Source of the DNA: an uncultured Roseobacter sp.
GTDB taxonomy: Bacteria; Pseudomonadota; Alphaproteobacteria; Rhodobacterales; Rhodobacteraceae
NCBI RefSeq assembly: GCF_947495025.1
Contig: NZ_CANLXG010000002.1
Span: forward strand, 310,001 to 374,000
DNA: 64,000 nucleotides
Direction of reading: 5' to 3'
Shown: positions 52,251 to 61,757 of the stretch, piece after piece
How the letters are laid out: each line of letters opens with the position of its first letter
How positions within the stretch are numbered: the stretch's first letter is position 1
Translations under genes and position numbers: made by a program
The notes under the pieces: generated by a model
What the model was told of the DNA's origin: nothing
What the model saw: the letters and a program-made list of their open reading frames with translations, nothing else
Database searches by the model: none

Positions 52251-52270
52251 GCATACCTGACTGGTGTGAC

Positions 52271-52771
52271 CTACCGACCAGCGATCTCACTGACCAGCCA
52301 GGCAACGATTTCAGCCTCGCTGCGGTCGATATCAACTGTCAGGGCCAGCTCGTCAGATGCCGGCGGTTCAAGAGCAGTAAACTGGCTGTCCAGCAGGGAC
52401 AGGGGCATGAAATGACCCTCACGCGCTGACATGCGCGCCGCAATCAGATCACGGCTGCCAGCAAGATGCAGGAACATCACCGGCCTGCCCGCACCATCGC
52501 GGATGATATCGCGGTAACGCCGTTTCAAGGCCGAACAACCCATCACAACGCTGCCCGTTCCGGCTTTCATACGGGCAGCGACTGCTTCAAGCCACGGCCC
52601 ACGGTCCGCGTCATCCAGCGGCTCGCCTCTGGCCATCTTGGCGACATTCGCAGGCGGATGCAGATCATCACCGTCGACGAATTCCGCTCCGATCGACGCC
52701 GCAAGCCCCTGTCCCACAGAGGTCTTGCCACAGCCCGAAACCCCCATCACCACATAGTGGCGCGCGTTCAC
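52271..52771 (-). CDS. gntK: Gluconokinase
   Basis: A 166-residue P-loop kinase of the GntK/IdnK family. It phosphorylates D-gluconate to 6-phosphogluconate. Visible are the P-loop VMGVSGCGKTSVGQGLA, the substrate motif FVDGDDLHPPANVAKMARGEPLDDADRGPWL, and CSALKRRYRDIIRDG with the LID region AREGHFMPLSLLDSQFTALE. Length and motifs are standard. It overlaps idnO by 4 bp and is the second gene of that operon, giving the step after 5-ketogluconate reduction. Confidence 0.93.
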   Translation of the reverse strand: MNARHYVVMGVSGCGKTSVGQGLAASIGAEFVDGDDLHPPANVAKMARGEPLDDADRGPWLEAVAARMKAGTGSVVMGCSALKRRYRDIIRDGAGRPVMFLHLAGSRDLIAARMSAREGHFMPLSLLDSQFTALEPPASDELALTVDIDRSEAEIVAWLVSEIAGR

Positions 52772-53526
52772 AGTGACGCCGTAATGCCACCGTCAACAAA
52801 AACGGTAGTGCCGTTCACGAAAGACGAAGCATCGGACGCAAGGAAAATACAGGTGCCAACCAGCTCTTCGACGTTGCCCCAGCGCCCTGCAGGCGTGCGT
52901 TTTTCCAACCAGGCTGAAAACTCCGGGTCAGCAACCAGGGCTGCGTTGAGCGGCGTGTCAAAATATCCGGGCGCCAGACCGTTGCACTGCAGACCATACC
53001 CAGCCCAGTCCGTTGCCATACCCTTGGTCAGGTTCGCGACAGCCCCTTTGGTCATAGTGTAGGGCGCAATCCCCGGGCGGGCCAGAGCGGTCTGCACAGA
53101 GGCGATGTTGATGATCTTGCCCCTGCCCCGGCCAATCATATGCCGGGCACAGGCCTGTCCTACGTGGAACACACTGGCAATGTTCGTCTGCATCAGGCGC
53201 TCAAACGCGTCCGCAGGAAAGTCTTCGAGGGGTGTCCGATGCTGCATCCCTGCATTATTCACGAGAATATCGATTGCGCCGTTGCCAGCCTCAAAGCCAT
53301 CTACCGCTGCACGCACGGCGTCGTGAACTGTCGCGTCAAAAGGCAGCTGATGCACGCCTTCGCCCAGTTCCGCCGCAGCCGCCGCGAGCTTGCCCTCATC
53401 CCGACCGTTCAGCACAATCTCTGCACCCGCAGCCATCAATCCTTTGGCCAAGGCAAAACCGATACCCTGCGAAGAGCCGGTAATGAGCGCACGGCGCCCG
53501 GTCAGATCAAACAAGCTCAGGCTCAT
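52768..53526 (-). CDS. idnO: 5-Keto-D-gluconate 5-reductase (gluconate 5-dehydrogenase, IdnO-type SDR)
   Basis: A 252-residue SDR that interconverts 5-ketogluconate and D-gluconate. The N-terminus LFDLTGRRALITGSSQGIGFALAKGL is characteristic of IdnO/gluconate 5-dehydrogenase. NNAGMQHRTPLEDF and IINIASVQTALARPGIAPYTMTKGAVANLTKGMATDW carry the active site. The ATG at 53526 is used; the upstream in-frame ATG at 53565 would place codons over the promoter/operator zone. It is divergent from idnD with a GntR-like operator 45 bp away. Confidence 0.87.
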   Translation of the reverse strand: MSLSLFDLTGRRALITGSSQGIGFALAKGLMAAGAEIVLNGRDEGKLAAAAAELGEGVHQLPFDATVHDAVRAAVDGFEAGNGAIDILVNNAGMQHRTPLEDFPADAFERLMQTNIASVFHVGQACARHMIGRGRGKIINIASVQTALARPGIAPYTMTKGAVANLTKGMATDWAGYGLQCNGLAPGYFDTPLNAALVADPEFSAWLEKRTPAGRWGNVEELVGTCIFLASDASSFVNGTTVFVDGGITASL

Positions 53527-53570
53527 ATTACGTCTCTTTCTGCTCGACTTTCTGGATATTCTCAATTTAT

Positions 53571-53582
53571 GTTACCGTTAAC
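53571..53582. promoter_or_regulatory. GntR/IdnR-like operator 3
   Basis: GTTACCGTTAAC matches the 46843 operator at 11 of 12 positions and the E. coli GntR/IdnR site core. It is in the 107-bp gap between idnO (minus) and idnD (plus), so one repressor could control both. Confidence 0.72.
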
Positions 53583-53633
53583 AACACTTGTCAAGTAACC
53601 GGACGGCCTGATTGCCGCCGCAAAGGGAAACCC

Positions 53634-54665
53634 ATGAAATCCGTTGTCATACATGCCCCCAGAGATCTGCGCATCGAAGAGCACGACGCCCCGGCTCCCG
53701 GTCCGGGAGAGGTTGGAGTCGCCGTTGCCGCGGGCGGTATCTGCGGGTCGGACCTGCACTATTACAATCACGGTGGTTTTGGCACGATCCGCATTCGCGA
53801 ACCTATGGTTCTCGGGCACGAAGTGTCCGGCCGGATCACGGAACTCGGTGCCGGTGTTACCGGACTGACGATCGGCGATCTGGTTGCTGTCTCGCCATCA
53901 CGTCCCTGCTATGACTGCGCCTATTGTCATGAAGGTCTGCACAACCACTGTCTGAACATGCGCTTTTACGGCTCTGCCATGCCGTTCCCGCACATTCAGG
54001 GCGCTTTTCGTCAGCAGCTTGTCGTCGATCCGCGCCAGTGCGCACCGGCCGGCGATCTGACTGCCGGAGAGGCGGCAATGGCCGAACCGCTCGCCGTCTG
54101 CCTGCATGCTGCACGCCAGGCCGGCGGACTGCTGGGAAAGCGGGTTCTGGTCACCGGTTGCGGCCCTATCGGCCTGCTTTGCATTCTGGTTGCACGACGT
54201 GCCGGTGCAGCCGAAATCGTTGCGACTGACCTGACGGACTTTACGCTGCAGATGGCCGCACAGAACGGTGCAGACCGGGTCATCAACTCGGGCACCGAAC
54301 CAGAGGCACTTCGTGGCTACGAAGCCGGCAAAGGACATTTCGACGTATTATTCGAATGCACAGGAGTCGCGCAGGCGCTTGCCGGTGCAATCGCGGCAAT
54401 GCGCCCACAAGGGGTGATTATGCAGCTCGGACTGGGTGGTGACATGACTCTGCCGGTCCAGGCGCTGACAGCGAAAGAACTGCAGCTGCGTGGTTCGTTC
54501 CGGTTCCACGAAGAGTTCTTTACCGGCGTTGAACTGATGCGAAAGGGGCTGCTTGATGTGGCGCCACTCATAACCCAGACGATGGGAATTGACGACGCCG
54601 TTGCAGCCTTTGAGGTCGCCAGTGACCGCACGCAGGCCATGAAAGCGCAGATCACATTCGACTGA
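53634..54665 (+). CDS. idnD: L-idonate 5-dehydrogenase
   Basis: Zinc-dependent medium-chain dehydrogenase of 343 residues that oxidises L-idonate to 5-ketogluconate. The catalytic zinc site is C in GGICGSDLHYYNHGGFG and HE in VLGHEVSG. The structural zinc is bound by four cysteines in SRPCYDCAYCHEGLHNHC. The NAD fold is VLVTGCGPIGLLCI. The GGFG.IRIREPMVLGHEVSG block is typical of IdnD rather than sorbitol or threonine dehydrogenases. It is divergent from idnO-gntK with a shared GntR-like operator. Confidence 0.88.
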   Translation: MKSVVIHAPRDLRIEEHDAPAPGPGEVGVAVAAGGICGSDLHYYNHGGFGTIRIREPMVLGHEVSGRITELGAGVTGLTIGDLVAVSPSRPCYDCAYCHEGLHNHCLNMRFYGSAMPFPHIQGAFRQQLVVDPRQCAPAGDLTAGEAAMAEPLAVCLHAARQAGGLLGKRVLVTGCGPIGLLCILVARRAGAAEIVATDLTDFTLQMAAQNGADRVINSGTEPEALRGYEAGKGHFDVLFECTGVAQALAGAIAAMRPQGVIMQLGLGGDMTLPVQALTAKELQLRGSFRFHEEFFTGVELMRKGLLDVAPLITQTMGIDDAVAAFEVASDRTQAMKAQITFD

Positions 54666-54668
54666 CGG

Positions 54669-54691
54669 AGGGTGTCCTGTCGGTTCACCCT
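54669..54691 (+). terminator. Weak hairpin after idnD
   Basis: AGGGTG (54669-54674) pairs with CACCCT (54686-54691), followed by a short pyrimidine run. It could reduce read-through from idnD into gnd. The stem is only 6 bp and the T-run is broken. Confidence 0.35.
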
Positions 54692-54781
54692 TTCCCTTTG
54701 CATCTTCGCGCGGATAAGATCGCGCCAACAACACGGATCGCGCACACCAGCGCCGGGCCGTCACACAGGAGATACCCTTCC

Positions 54782-56182
54782 ATGCCAAGCGAAATCGGCC
54801 TGATCGGCCTCGGGACAATGGGTGCCGCACTTGCACTCAACATCGCGGATAAAGGCTTTGATATTGCCGTCTGGAACCGCACCACACAGGTCACACGTGA
54901 TTTTGCCGCTGGTGCGGGTGAACTGGCAGAACGCATCACACCTACTGAAAGCCTTGAGGATCTGGTGCAGGCCATTGCCACGCCACGTGCAATCATTCTC
55001 ATGGTCCCTGCGGGCGAGGCTGTGGATGCTCAGATTGACGCGCTGCGGCCATTGCTGGGTCCGGACGATCTGATCATTGACTGCGGAAACGCCAACTTCC
55101 ACGACACCAACAGGCGCGCCCGCGAAACCAGCGGTCCTTTCCTCGGCGTGGGTGTTTCGGGCGGAGAAGAGGGCGCACGGCACGGCCCTGCGATCATGGG
55201 CGGTGGCAAACGCGAATACTGGGACCGCGTGGCTCATATTCTGGAAGCGATCAGTGCAAAGTACGAGGGCACGCCCTGCGCCACCTGGATGGGCGAGGAA
55301 GGGGCCGGCCATTTCGTCAAGGCCGTTCACAACGGCATTGAATACGCTGACATGCAGATGATCGCAGAAATCTACGGCATCCTGCGTGACGGCAAAGGCC
55401 TCGGGGCTGCGGCCATCGGGTCGGTGTTCGATCGCTGGAACGAGGGTGTTCTGCGCTCTTATCTGATTGAGATTTCGGGTAAAGTCGCCGGCGCAACGGA
55501 CATCGCTACCGGCGGGCCTTTGCTTGACGTCATCGTGGACGCTGCCGGCCAGAAAGGCACCGGGCGCTGGACGGTTATCGAAGCACAGCACCTCGCGGCA
55601 CCCATCCCTGCAATCGAGGCCGCCGTCGTGGCGCGCAATCTGTCGTCACAGCGCGAGGCACGCGCGGCAGGCGAGGCGCTTTTCGGGTCCGCCCCGCGCC
55701 GCATGCCTCACGACGCACTGGATGAGGGCGTCCTCGAAAAGGCGATGATCGCCGGAAAGATCCTGTGTTATGCCCAGGGCTTTGCAATGATCTCTGCGGC
55801 ATCCGAGGCCTTTGGCTGGGAACTGGCGCTGCCTGGCATTGCACGGGTGTGGCGCGAGGGCTGCATCATCCGCTCTGATATGCTCAACGACATGGCCCAG
55901 GCCCTGACCGAAGACCCGGGCCGTAACCTGATGTTTGCACCGGGTTTTGCCGATCATCTGAAATCCAGCCATGACGCGCTGCGCCAGACGGTAGCCCAGT
56001 CTGCACTGCATGGTCTGCCCACGCCCGCACTCGGATCCGGCCTCACGTACTTTGATGCAATGCGGACGCACCGCGGCACCGCAAACATGATCCAGGGTCA
56101 GCGCGACTATTTTGGTCTGCATGGCTTTGCCCGTCTGGATGATGGCAGCACAGGACAACACGGACCCTGGGCACAGGACTGA
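54782..56182 (+). CDS. gnd: 6-Phosphogluconate dehydrogenase, decarboxylating
   Basis: A 466-residue NADP-type 6PGDH that converts 6-phosphogluconate to ribulose-5-phosphate and CO2. The motifs are IGLIGLGTMGAALALNI, VWNRTTQ, GVGVSGGEEGARHGPAIMGGG, the catalytic Lys and Asn in HFVKAVHNGIEYADMQMIAE (about residues 180-200), and the C-terminal YFDAMRTHRGTANMIQGQRDYFG. The ATG at 54782 has AGGAGA upstream. The protein is essentially full length. Position after idnD makes it the natural sink for 6-phosphogluconate made by GntK. TauE-family gene follows 12 bp later. Confidence 0.92.
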   Translation: MPSEIGLIGLGTMGAALALNIADKGFDIAVWNRTTQVTRDFAAGAGELAERITPTESLEDLVQAIATPRAIILMVPAGEAVDAQIDALRPLLGPDDLIIDCGNANFHDTNRRARETSGPFLGVGVSGGEEGARHGPAIMGGGKREYWDRVAHILEAISAKYEGTPCATWMGEEGAGHFVKAVHNGIEYADMQMIAEIYGILRDGKGLGAAAIGSVFDRWNEGVLRSYLIEISGKVAGATDIATGGPLLDVIVDAAGQKGTGRWTVIEAQHLAAPIPAIEAAVVARNLSSQREARAAGEALFGSAPRRMPHDALDEGVLEKAMIAGKILCYAQGFAMISAASEAFGWELALPGIARVWREGCIIRSDMLNDMAQALTEDPGRNLMFAPGFADHLKSSHDALRQTVAQSALHGLPTPALGSGLTYFDAMRTHRGTANMIQGQRDYFGLHGFARLDDGSTGQHGPWAQD

Positions 56183-56194
56183 CCGGACCTGCTG

Positions 56195-56944
56195 GTGGAA
56201 ATCTGGCCTCTCCTGTTAATGGCATCAGCCGCTTTTCTGATTGCGGGCTGGATCAAGGGCGTCGCGGGAATAGGCCTGCCAACAGCGGCCATAGCGATCA
56301 TGACGCTGTTCACCGACCCGCGGACCGCCATTGCGCTGGTGATGTTTCCGATGATCGGCTCAAACGCCTGGCAGCTCTGGCGCGGTGGGGAAATCCTCAG
56401 AACAGCCCGGCGCTACTGGCTGTTCTCCGTCGTACTCTTTACGGGTGTCGTCCTGACCGCTTTTCTCACGCAGAATGCAGGTGACCGGCTGCTGCTGGCC
56501 GCGCTTGGTGTCGTGGTTCTGATCTTTGTCGCTGTCAGCTGGCGCAATCTGGTGCCGCCGCTGCCGGATCGATGGGACAGCACAGCTCAGGTGGGGTTTG
56601 GTTTATTTTCGGGCGTCATAGGGGGTATGACAGCTGCGTGGGGGCCGCCAATGGCAATGTATCTTGCCACGCGGCAGGTCGAAAAAGACGAATTCATCCG
56701 GGCGACCGGGTTCATGATTTTCATAGGCAGCCTGCCGCTTTGCTATGCCTACGCCAGGCTGGGTTTTCTGACCGGCCCTCTGAGCGGCGTCTCGATTGCG
56801 ATGCTTCTGCCAGCAATAGCCGGATTTTCCCTGGGCGAGATTCTGCGACGCAGGCTGACCGGCCAGGGGTTTCGCAATGCAATCCTGATTGTTTTTGTGT
56901 TCTTCGGCCTGAACCTCCTGCGCCGTGCAATCTGGTACGGCTAG
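56195..56944 (+). CDS. TauE/SafE-family membrane exporter
   Basis: A small integral membrane protein of 249 residues, with about eight hydrophobic segments and the TauE/SafE (DUF81) glycine-rich motifs GWIKGVAGIGLPTAAIAIMTLF near the N-terminus and GVIGGMTAAWGPPMAMYLATR in the middle. Family members export sulfite, sulfoacetate or other small organic anions. The start is GTG at 56195. It follows gnd by 12 bp and probably shares its transcript. Its role beside gnd is unknown. Confidence 0.82.
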   Translation: MEIWPLLLMASAAFLIAGWIKGVAGIGLPTAAIAIMTLFTDPRTAIALVMFPMIGSNAWQLWRGGEILRTARRYWLFSVVLFTGVVLTAFLTQNAGDRLLLAALGVVVLIFVAVSWRNLVPPLPDRWDSTAQVGFGLFSGVIGGMTAAWGPPMAMYLATRQVEKDEFIRATGFMIFIGSLPLCYAYARLGFLTGPLSGVSIAMLLPAIAGFSLGEILRRRLTGQGFRNAILIVFVFFGLNLLRRAIWYG

Positions 56945-57049
56945 CAGATTTTTGAGACCTTTCTGCCGCCGTCGGGCTCCGGGCAATATTGCCCCCGGCG
57001 GTGACATGAACTTTACTTGCCGGCGCAGAACCCCGGGGAGGCCAGAGAG

Positions 57050-58747
57050 ATGATCCAGCACGACCGACGCCCGCATAACGGCCTGTCGCACGTTCACGGA
57101 CGAACCGATGCCCCGTTGCTTGATCTTACCCTGCCTGCTCTTCTGAAACAGACTGCCGGGGCACTTCCTGACCATCCCGCAGCGATTTTCAGGGAGCAGG
57201 ATATTCGCTGGAGCTACAGCGCATTCGCAAGACAGACAGACCGTCTGGCAGGTGGTCTGCTGCGCCTGGGCATCGGCAAGGGTGACCGGGTCGGAATCTG
57301 GTCTCAGAACCGGGCAGAATGGTTACTCACACAGTTCGCAACTGCACGGATCGGCGCCATTCTCGTCTGTATCAACCCCGCATACAGGCTGGGCGAGCTG
57401 GAATACGCCCTGAACAAGGTCGGCTGTGCGGCACTGGTAACCGCCCGCCGGTTTCGCTCCTCTGACTACACAGGTATGATTGAAACCCTCGCCCCGGAAC
57501 TGGCGACGGCCACTCCTGGCGCTCTGCAGTCCGCAAGGTTGCCGGATCTGCGTGCTGTGGTCGTTATGGGCGACGACATCCCCGACGGTATGCTCGGTTT
57601 TGACAGCCTTTGCAGTGCGGGCGACGACGTACCGGAAACAGAACTTGATGCGATCACGTCAACGCTTGATCCCTCCGACCCGATTAATATCCAGTACACA
57701 TCCGGCACCACCGGCAGCCCGAAGGGGGCATGCCTTACGCACCACAATATCGTCAATAACGCGCATTTCGTAACGCAGACCCTGGGCATGACACATGAGG
57801 ACAAACTCTGCATTCCGGTGCCGTTCTATCACTGCTTTGGCATGGTAATGGGTACGCTTGGATGCGTTACCAAGGGGGCTGCGATTGTTGTTCCAGGGGA
57901 GGCTTTCGATCCGGTCGCAACGCTCGCGGCAGTCTCAGAAGAGCGATGCACAGCCCTTTATGGTGTTCCGACCATGTTCGTGAACCAGCTCGCTTTGCCG
58001 GACTTTGACAGCTATGACCTGAGCAGTCTGCGCACAGGCATCATGGCCGGCGCACCCTGCCCGATTGAGGTGATGCGCAAGGTTCAGTCACGCATGAACA
58101 TGACCGGGGTGACCATCGCCTACGGTATGACAGAGACCAGCCCTGTCTCTTTCCAGAGCAACACCGATGACCCGCTCCGGCAACGCGTTTCCTCCGTTGG
58201 GCGCATCCATCCGCATGTCGAGGTGCGTATTGTCGACGACGCAGGACAAACAGTGCCGACGGGCACCCAGGGCGAACTGCTCACGCGCGGTTATTCGGTG
58301 ATGAAAGGATACTGGGGTGATCCGGAAAAAACCGCTGACAGTATAGACAAGGAGGGCTGGATGCACACGGGCGATCTGGCAACAATGGATGCCGATGGCT
58401 ACGTCGCCATCACGGGCCGGGTCAAAGACATGATCCTGCGCGGAGGTGAAAACATTTACCCCCGTGAGATCGAGGAATTCCTCTATACCCACCCCCAGGT
58501 GGCGCAGGCTCAGGTCTTTGGTATCCCTGATGAGAAATACGGAGAAATCGTCTGTGCCTGGCTGGTACTTCAAGAAGGTGCCGACGCGACCCCCGAACTT
58601 ATCCGCACATGGTGCCGTGAACACATCGCGCACTTCAAAGTGCCCGCGCATATCTCGCTTCGCGACACCCTGCCGATGACGGTGACCGGCAAACCTCAGA
58701 AGTTCGTCATGCGGGATCAGATGCTGGCGGAACTCGCAGCAGGCTAG
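57050..58747 (+). CDS. AMP-binding acyl-CoA synthetase
   Basis: A 565-residue adenylate-forming ligase that activates a carboxylic (probably medium-chain fatty) acid to acyl-CoA. Visible are the P-loop-like [24 protein letters not shown] (about residues 200-220), [67 protein letters not shown], and the catalytic lysine in [15 protein letters not shown]. The ATG at 57050 has GGGGAGG upstream; a TTG further up is rejected. No signal peptide is present. With the FadB-like enzyme at 61.8 kb it can feed beta-oxidation. Confidence 0.87.
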   Translation: MIQHDRRPHNGLSHVHGRTDAPLLDLTLPALLKQTAGALPDHPAAIFREQDIRWSYSAFARQTDRLAGGLLRLGIGKGDRVGIWSQNRAEWLLTQFATARIGAILVCINPAYRLGELEYALNKVGCAALVTARRFRSSDYTGMIETLAPELATATPGALQSARLPDLRAVVVMGDDIPDGMLGFDSLCSAGDDVPETELDAITSTLDPSDPINIQYTSGTTGSPKGACLTHHNIVNNAHFVTQTLGMTHEDKLCIPVPFYHCFGMVMGTLGCVTKGAAIVVPGEAFDPVATLAAVSEERCTALYGVPTMFVNQLALPDFDSYDLSSLRTGIMAGAPCPIEVMRKVQSRMNMTGVTIAYGMTETSPVSFQSNTDDPLRQRVSSVGRIHPHVEVRIVDDAGQTVPTGTQGELLTRGYSVMKGYWGDPEKTADSIDKEGWMHTGDLATMDADGYVAITGRVKDMILRGGENIYPREIEEFLYTHPQVAQAQVFGIPDEKYGEIVCAWLVLQEGADATPELIRTWCREHIAHFKVPAHISLRDTLPMTVTGKPQKFVMRDQMLAELAAG

Positions 58748-58775
58748 CCGGGCGCTCCCTGCGCAGCAGGGTCAG

Positions 58776-58805
58776 CCGCCTCAGATCCGCGAGGATATGA
58801 GGCGG
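58776..58805. terminator. Hairpin between acyl-CoA synthetase and peroxiredoxin
   Basis: CCGCCTCA (58776-58783) pairs with TGAGGCGG (58798-58805) around a 14-nt loop. It lies between convergent genes and may serve both. There is no clear U-run. Confidence 0.5.
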
Positions 58806-58843
58806 GCATAGTGTGCGGCGCAGCCGCGCGACAGGATCAGTGA

Positions 58844-59380
58844 TCAGACGGCGCCACTGTACTCGCCACGCGCCGGATATGAATTTGCAATTGCGAAATC
58901 CATGGCGCCAACCAGCTCAGAAAAGTGCGGGCGCACAAAAGGCATGGTCTGAACAGAGCCGTAATAAAGGGTCTGTTCAGGCGTGATCAGGAACAGGCCA
59001 GGCTCGGAAAACAGTGCCGGCTCCTCAATGCCGATCGATGTCTTTCCGCGACTTGTAGAAATATAGAGGCCGAATTCGCGCGCCTTCGCCAGCGACAGAT
59101 CATAGCCAAACCGCAGGGTCGCAGCCCCGATTTTTTCCGCCATCGCACGTGTGCGCTCTTCGCCGTCTGAACTGACAGCGATTGTCTTCACGCCGCGCTC
59201 GGCAAAGTCTGCGGTGCGTTTTTCCAGCTCGGTCAGGTAGGTTGCGCACAGCGGACAGTGCAGGCCGCGATAAAAGCAGACAACGGTACCGCGCTCGGAT
59301 CCGTCAGATGACAGATCAAAATCACCGTGATCCAGTGTTGGCAGTCGAAGATCAGGGACTTTCTGGCGGGGCATCAGCAT
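58844..59380 (-). CDS. Peroxiredoxin-like AhpC/TSA-family protein
   Basis: A 178-residue thioredoxin-fold protein. Its peroxidatic cysteine is probably in the YRGLHCPLCATYLTELE segment (residues about 38-54), with a CxxC arrangement where the second Cys could resolve the disulphide. VVCFYRG and AVSSDGEERTRAMAEK are AhpC/TSA-like. The ATG at 59380 (MLMPRQKVPDL) is preferred because AAAGGA lies about 9 nt upstream; the longer frame to 59503 is rejected. It may detoxify organic peroxides formed in lipid metabolism. Confidence 0.78.
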   Translation of the reverse strand: MLMPRQKVPDLRLPTLDHGDFDLSSDGSERGTVVCFYRGLHCPLCATYLTELEKRTADFAERGVKTIAVSSDGEERTRAMAEKIGAATLRFGYDLSLAKAREFGLYISTSRGKTSIGIEEPALFSEPGLFLITPEQTLYYGSVQTMPFVRPHFSELVGAMDFAIANSYPARGEYSGAV

Positions 59381-59560
59381 GGCGCATTCCTTTCTCGTGT
59401 TATGACTGCACGGGTCCTTGCACAGAAAGTGCGGTATAACCAGTAGCGTAAAATCACTTCCGCTTGTGGTTTGTGACACGCAGCCAATGTCGCGAACAGA
59501 CATGCCCGTGAATGGTTCTGCTCTTCTGATAACAGATACCGCTTTGAGAAAGGGCCCCGG

Positions 59561-60913
59561 ATGTCACAACAGTACTCCCGTATCGCAGAGTTCATCGCCC
59601 GTCCTGGTGTTCCCGCGTCGGCCCGCGACCGGGTCTCTCTGCTGCTGACAGATACAATCGGTGTTGCCGCCGGTGCCACACATCTTGAACCGTCAGAGAT
59701 CGCGCGCCGGCATGCTGTGCGGTTTCACAGGGCCGCTGATCCGGCAGACAGCGCGCCCATGCTGTTTGATGGCAGGATGGTGTCGGTTCCGGCATCCGCC
59801 TATGCGGCAGCAACGCAGATCGACAATCTTGATGCACATGATGGTTTTAATCCCGTCAAAGGTCACATCGGTTGCGCGGTGGTACCCGCATTATTCGCTT
59901 TTGCAGCAGCGCGCCCCAACCTGACCGCGCGGGACGCGCTGGATATCCTGGCCATGTCCTATGAAATCAGCGCGCGGGCCGGGCTGGCCCTGCATGCCAG
60001 CGTTTCTGACTATCACACCTCCGGCGCATGGAACGCGCTGGGTGTGGCCGCGATCGGGTGCAGGCTGCGTGATGCTGACGCGACACAGACACGCGAGGCA
60101 CTTGGCATTGCAGAATACCACGGACCGCGCAGCCAGATGATGCGTGAAATCGAAACCCCGACTATGTTGCACGATGGATCGGGCATGGGGGCTTTCACGG
60201 GCGCAATGGCCGCCTTACTCGCACTGGACGGATTTCAGGGGGCGCCCGCTATCACCGTTGAAGCGCCGGACATCCGGGAATACTGGGATGATCTGGGCAC
60301 ACGCTGGACGCTTGAGGAAAACTACATCAAGCCCTACCCCGTCTGCCGTTGGGCACATGCTCCGCTGGACGGGTTGCGCGCTGTGATGCACCGGCACGAC
60401 CTTGCTCATACCGATATCAGCGCCATTGACGTGCACACTTTCGCAGAAGGAGCCGCGCTCTATCCGGGCCTGCCGGAAACCACCGGCCAGGCGCAGTATT
60501 CGATGCACTTCGCATTGTCTGTGCTGATGTGCTATGGCCAGGTCGGACCTGAACATATTTCAGGCCCGGGTCTGCATGATCCGGACGTCGCAGCCCTGAT
60601 CAGACGGATTACAGTCCACGAAGACACCGGTCACAATGCCCGTTTTCCTCAGCGCCGCACAGCAGAGGTCGTGGTCACCCTGAATGACGGCACGACACTG
60701 CGCTCAGGCGTCACGGATGCGCGCGGTGGCCCGGACACCTGGTTGCCGGAAGCCGAATACGAAGAGAAATTCATGCAGTTCTGCGCGCCGGTCACCGGGG
60801 ATGCGCGTGCCGCCCGTCTATGGAATATGCGGATGCGTATGGTTGACGAGGGCGATATGCTCTTCAGCGACCTGGTCGATCTGGTCACCCAACCCGTTCC
60901 CCCGCGCAACTAG
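59561..60913 (+). CDS. MmgE/PrpD-family protein
   Basis: A 450-residue protein of the MmgE/PrpD family, which includes 2-methylcitrate dehydratase and other hydro-lyases. Typical are the N-terminal helical domain (LLTDTIGVAAGATHLEPSEIARRH), NLDAHDGFNPVKGHIGCAVVPAL near residue 90, and YIKPYPVCRWAHAPLDGL in the small domain. It lacks prpB/prpC neighbours, so a methylcitrate role is not supported. Many family members act on other unsaturated or hydroxylated dicarboxylates. The substrate is unknown. Confidence 0.8.
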   Translation: MSQQYSRIAEFIARPGVPASARDRVSLLLTDTIGVAAGATHLEPSEIARRHAVRFHRAADPADSAPMLFDGRMVSVPASAYAAATQIDNLDAHDGFNPVKGHIGCAVVPALFAFAAARPNLTARDALDILAMSYEISARAGLALHASVSDYHTSGAWNALGVAAIGCRLRDADATQTREALGIAEYHGPRSQMMREIETPTMLHDGSGMGAFTGAMAALLALDGFQGAPAITVEAPDIREYWDDLGTRWTLEENYIKPYPVCRWAHAPLDGLRAVMHRHDLAHTDISAIDVHTFAEGAALYPGLPETTGQAQYSMHFALSVLMCYGQVGPEHISGPGLHDPDVAALIRRITVHEDTGHNARFPQRRTAEVVVTLNDGTTLRSGVTDARGGPDTWLPEAEYEEKFMQFCAPVTGDARAARLWNMRMRMVDEGDMLFSDLVDLVTQPVPPRN

Positions 60914-61034
60914 CGCCAGTTCAGACGATCAGACCAGCGGCGGGCGGTTATCGCAAACACCTGTGACCAGACTTGCTCCCGGGGCAAAAGGGTGGCTAAA
61001 GGTTTCCGAAGGTTTCTGCCGGAGGTGCTGCCCG

Positions 61035-61727
61035 ATGACTTTTGACCGTTCTGTAAAAATCGCTCCGTCGATCCTGTCTGCCGATTTCGCAAACTTCGGC
61101 GCAGAGTGCGAAGCCATCGAGGCCGAAGGTGCCGACTGGGTCCACGTCGACGTGATGGACGGCCATTTTGTCCCGAATATCACTTTCGGCCCGGCGACCT
61201 GTGCGGCGATCAGACCCCACATAAAGGGGGTCATGGACGTCCACCTGATGATCGCGCCGGTTGATCCCTATATCACTGCATTTGCCGAGGCCGGTGCAGA
61301 CGTCATTACGGCGCATGTCGAGGCCGGCCCGCATATCCATCGCACGCTGCAGGCCATCCGTGCGGCAGGCGCAAAGGCCGGTGTCGCACTCAACCCCGGC
61401 ACGCCCGCCGAGGCCGTTTCAGGCCTTCTGGATATGGTCGATCTGATCTGTGTCATGACGGTAAACCCCGGATTTGGCGGACAGAAATTCATTGCCTCTC
61501 AGGTCGACAAAGTGCGGACACTACGGAGCATCATCGGTGATCGCCCAGTTCACATTGAGATTGACGGTGGTGTAGATCCGAAAACGGCGCCGCTTGTCGC
61601 GCGTGCGGGTGCTGATGTGCTGGTGGCAGGCTCTGCCGTCTTCCGGGGCGGATCAGTCAGCAACCCTGCGCCCTATGGTGACAATATCCGCGCCATCCGC
61701 GAGGCCGCTTCGGGCGTCTGGGCCTGA
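61035..61727 (+). CDS. rpe: Ribulose-phosphate 3-epimerase
   Basis: A 230-residue TIM-barrel epimerase that converts ribulose-5-phosphate to xylulose-5-phosphate. The motifs are KIAPSILSADFANFG, WVHVDVMDGHFVPNITFG (metal His/Asp), DVHLMI, MTVNPGFGGQKFI and EIDGGVDPKTAPLV, with the phosphate-binding VAGSAVF. The ATG at 61035 has GGAGG upstream; the frame extending to 60684 is the shadow of the preceding gene. It follows MmgE/PrpD by 121 bp. It continues the pentose-phosphate route from gnd, 5 kb upstream. Confidence 0.93.
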   Translation: MTFDRSVKIAPSILSADFANFGAECEAIEAEGADWVHVDVMDGHFVPNITFGPATCAAIRPHIKGVMDVHLMIAPVDPYITAFAEAGADVITAHVEAGPHIHRTLQAIRAAGAKAGVALNPGTPAEAVSGLLDMVDLICVMTVNPGFGGQKFIASQVDKVRTLRSIIGDRPVHIEIDGGVDPKTAPLVARAGADVLVAGSAVFRGGSVSNPAPYGDNIRAIREAASGVWA

Positions 61728-61757
61728 TACTCTGCCTCTTTCAGCGGCCGCTCGGCA

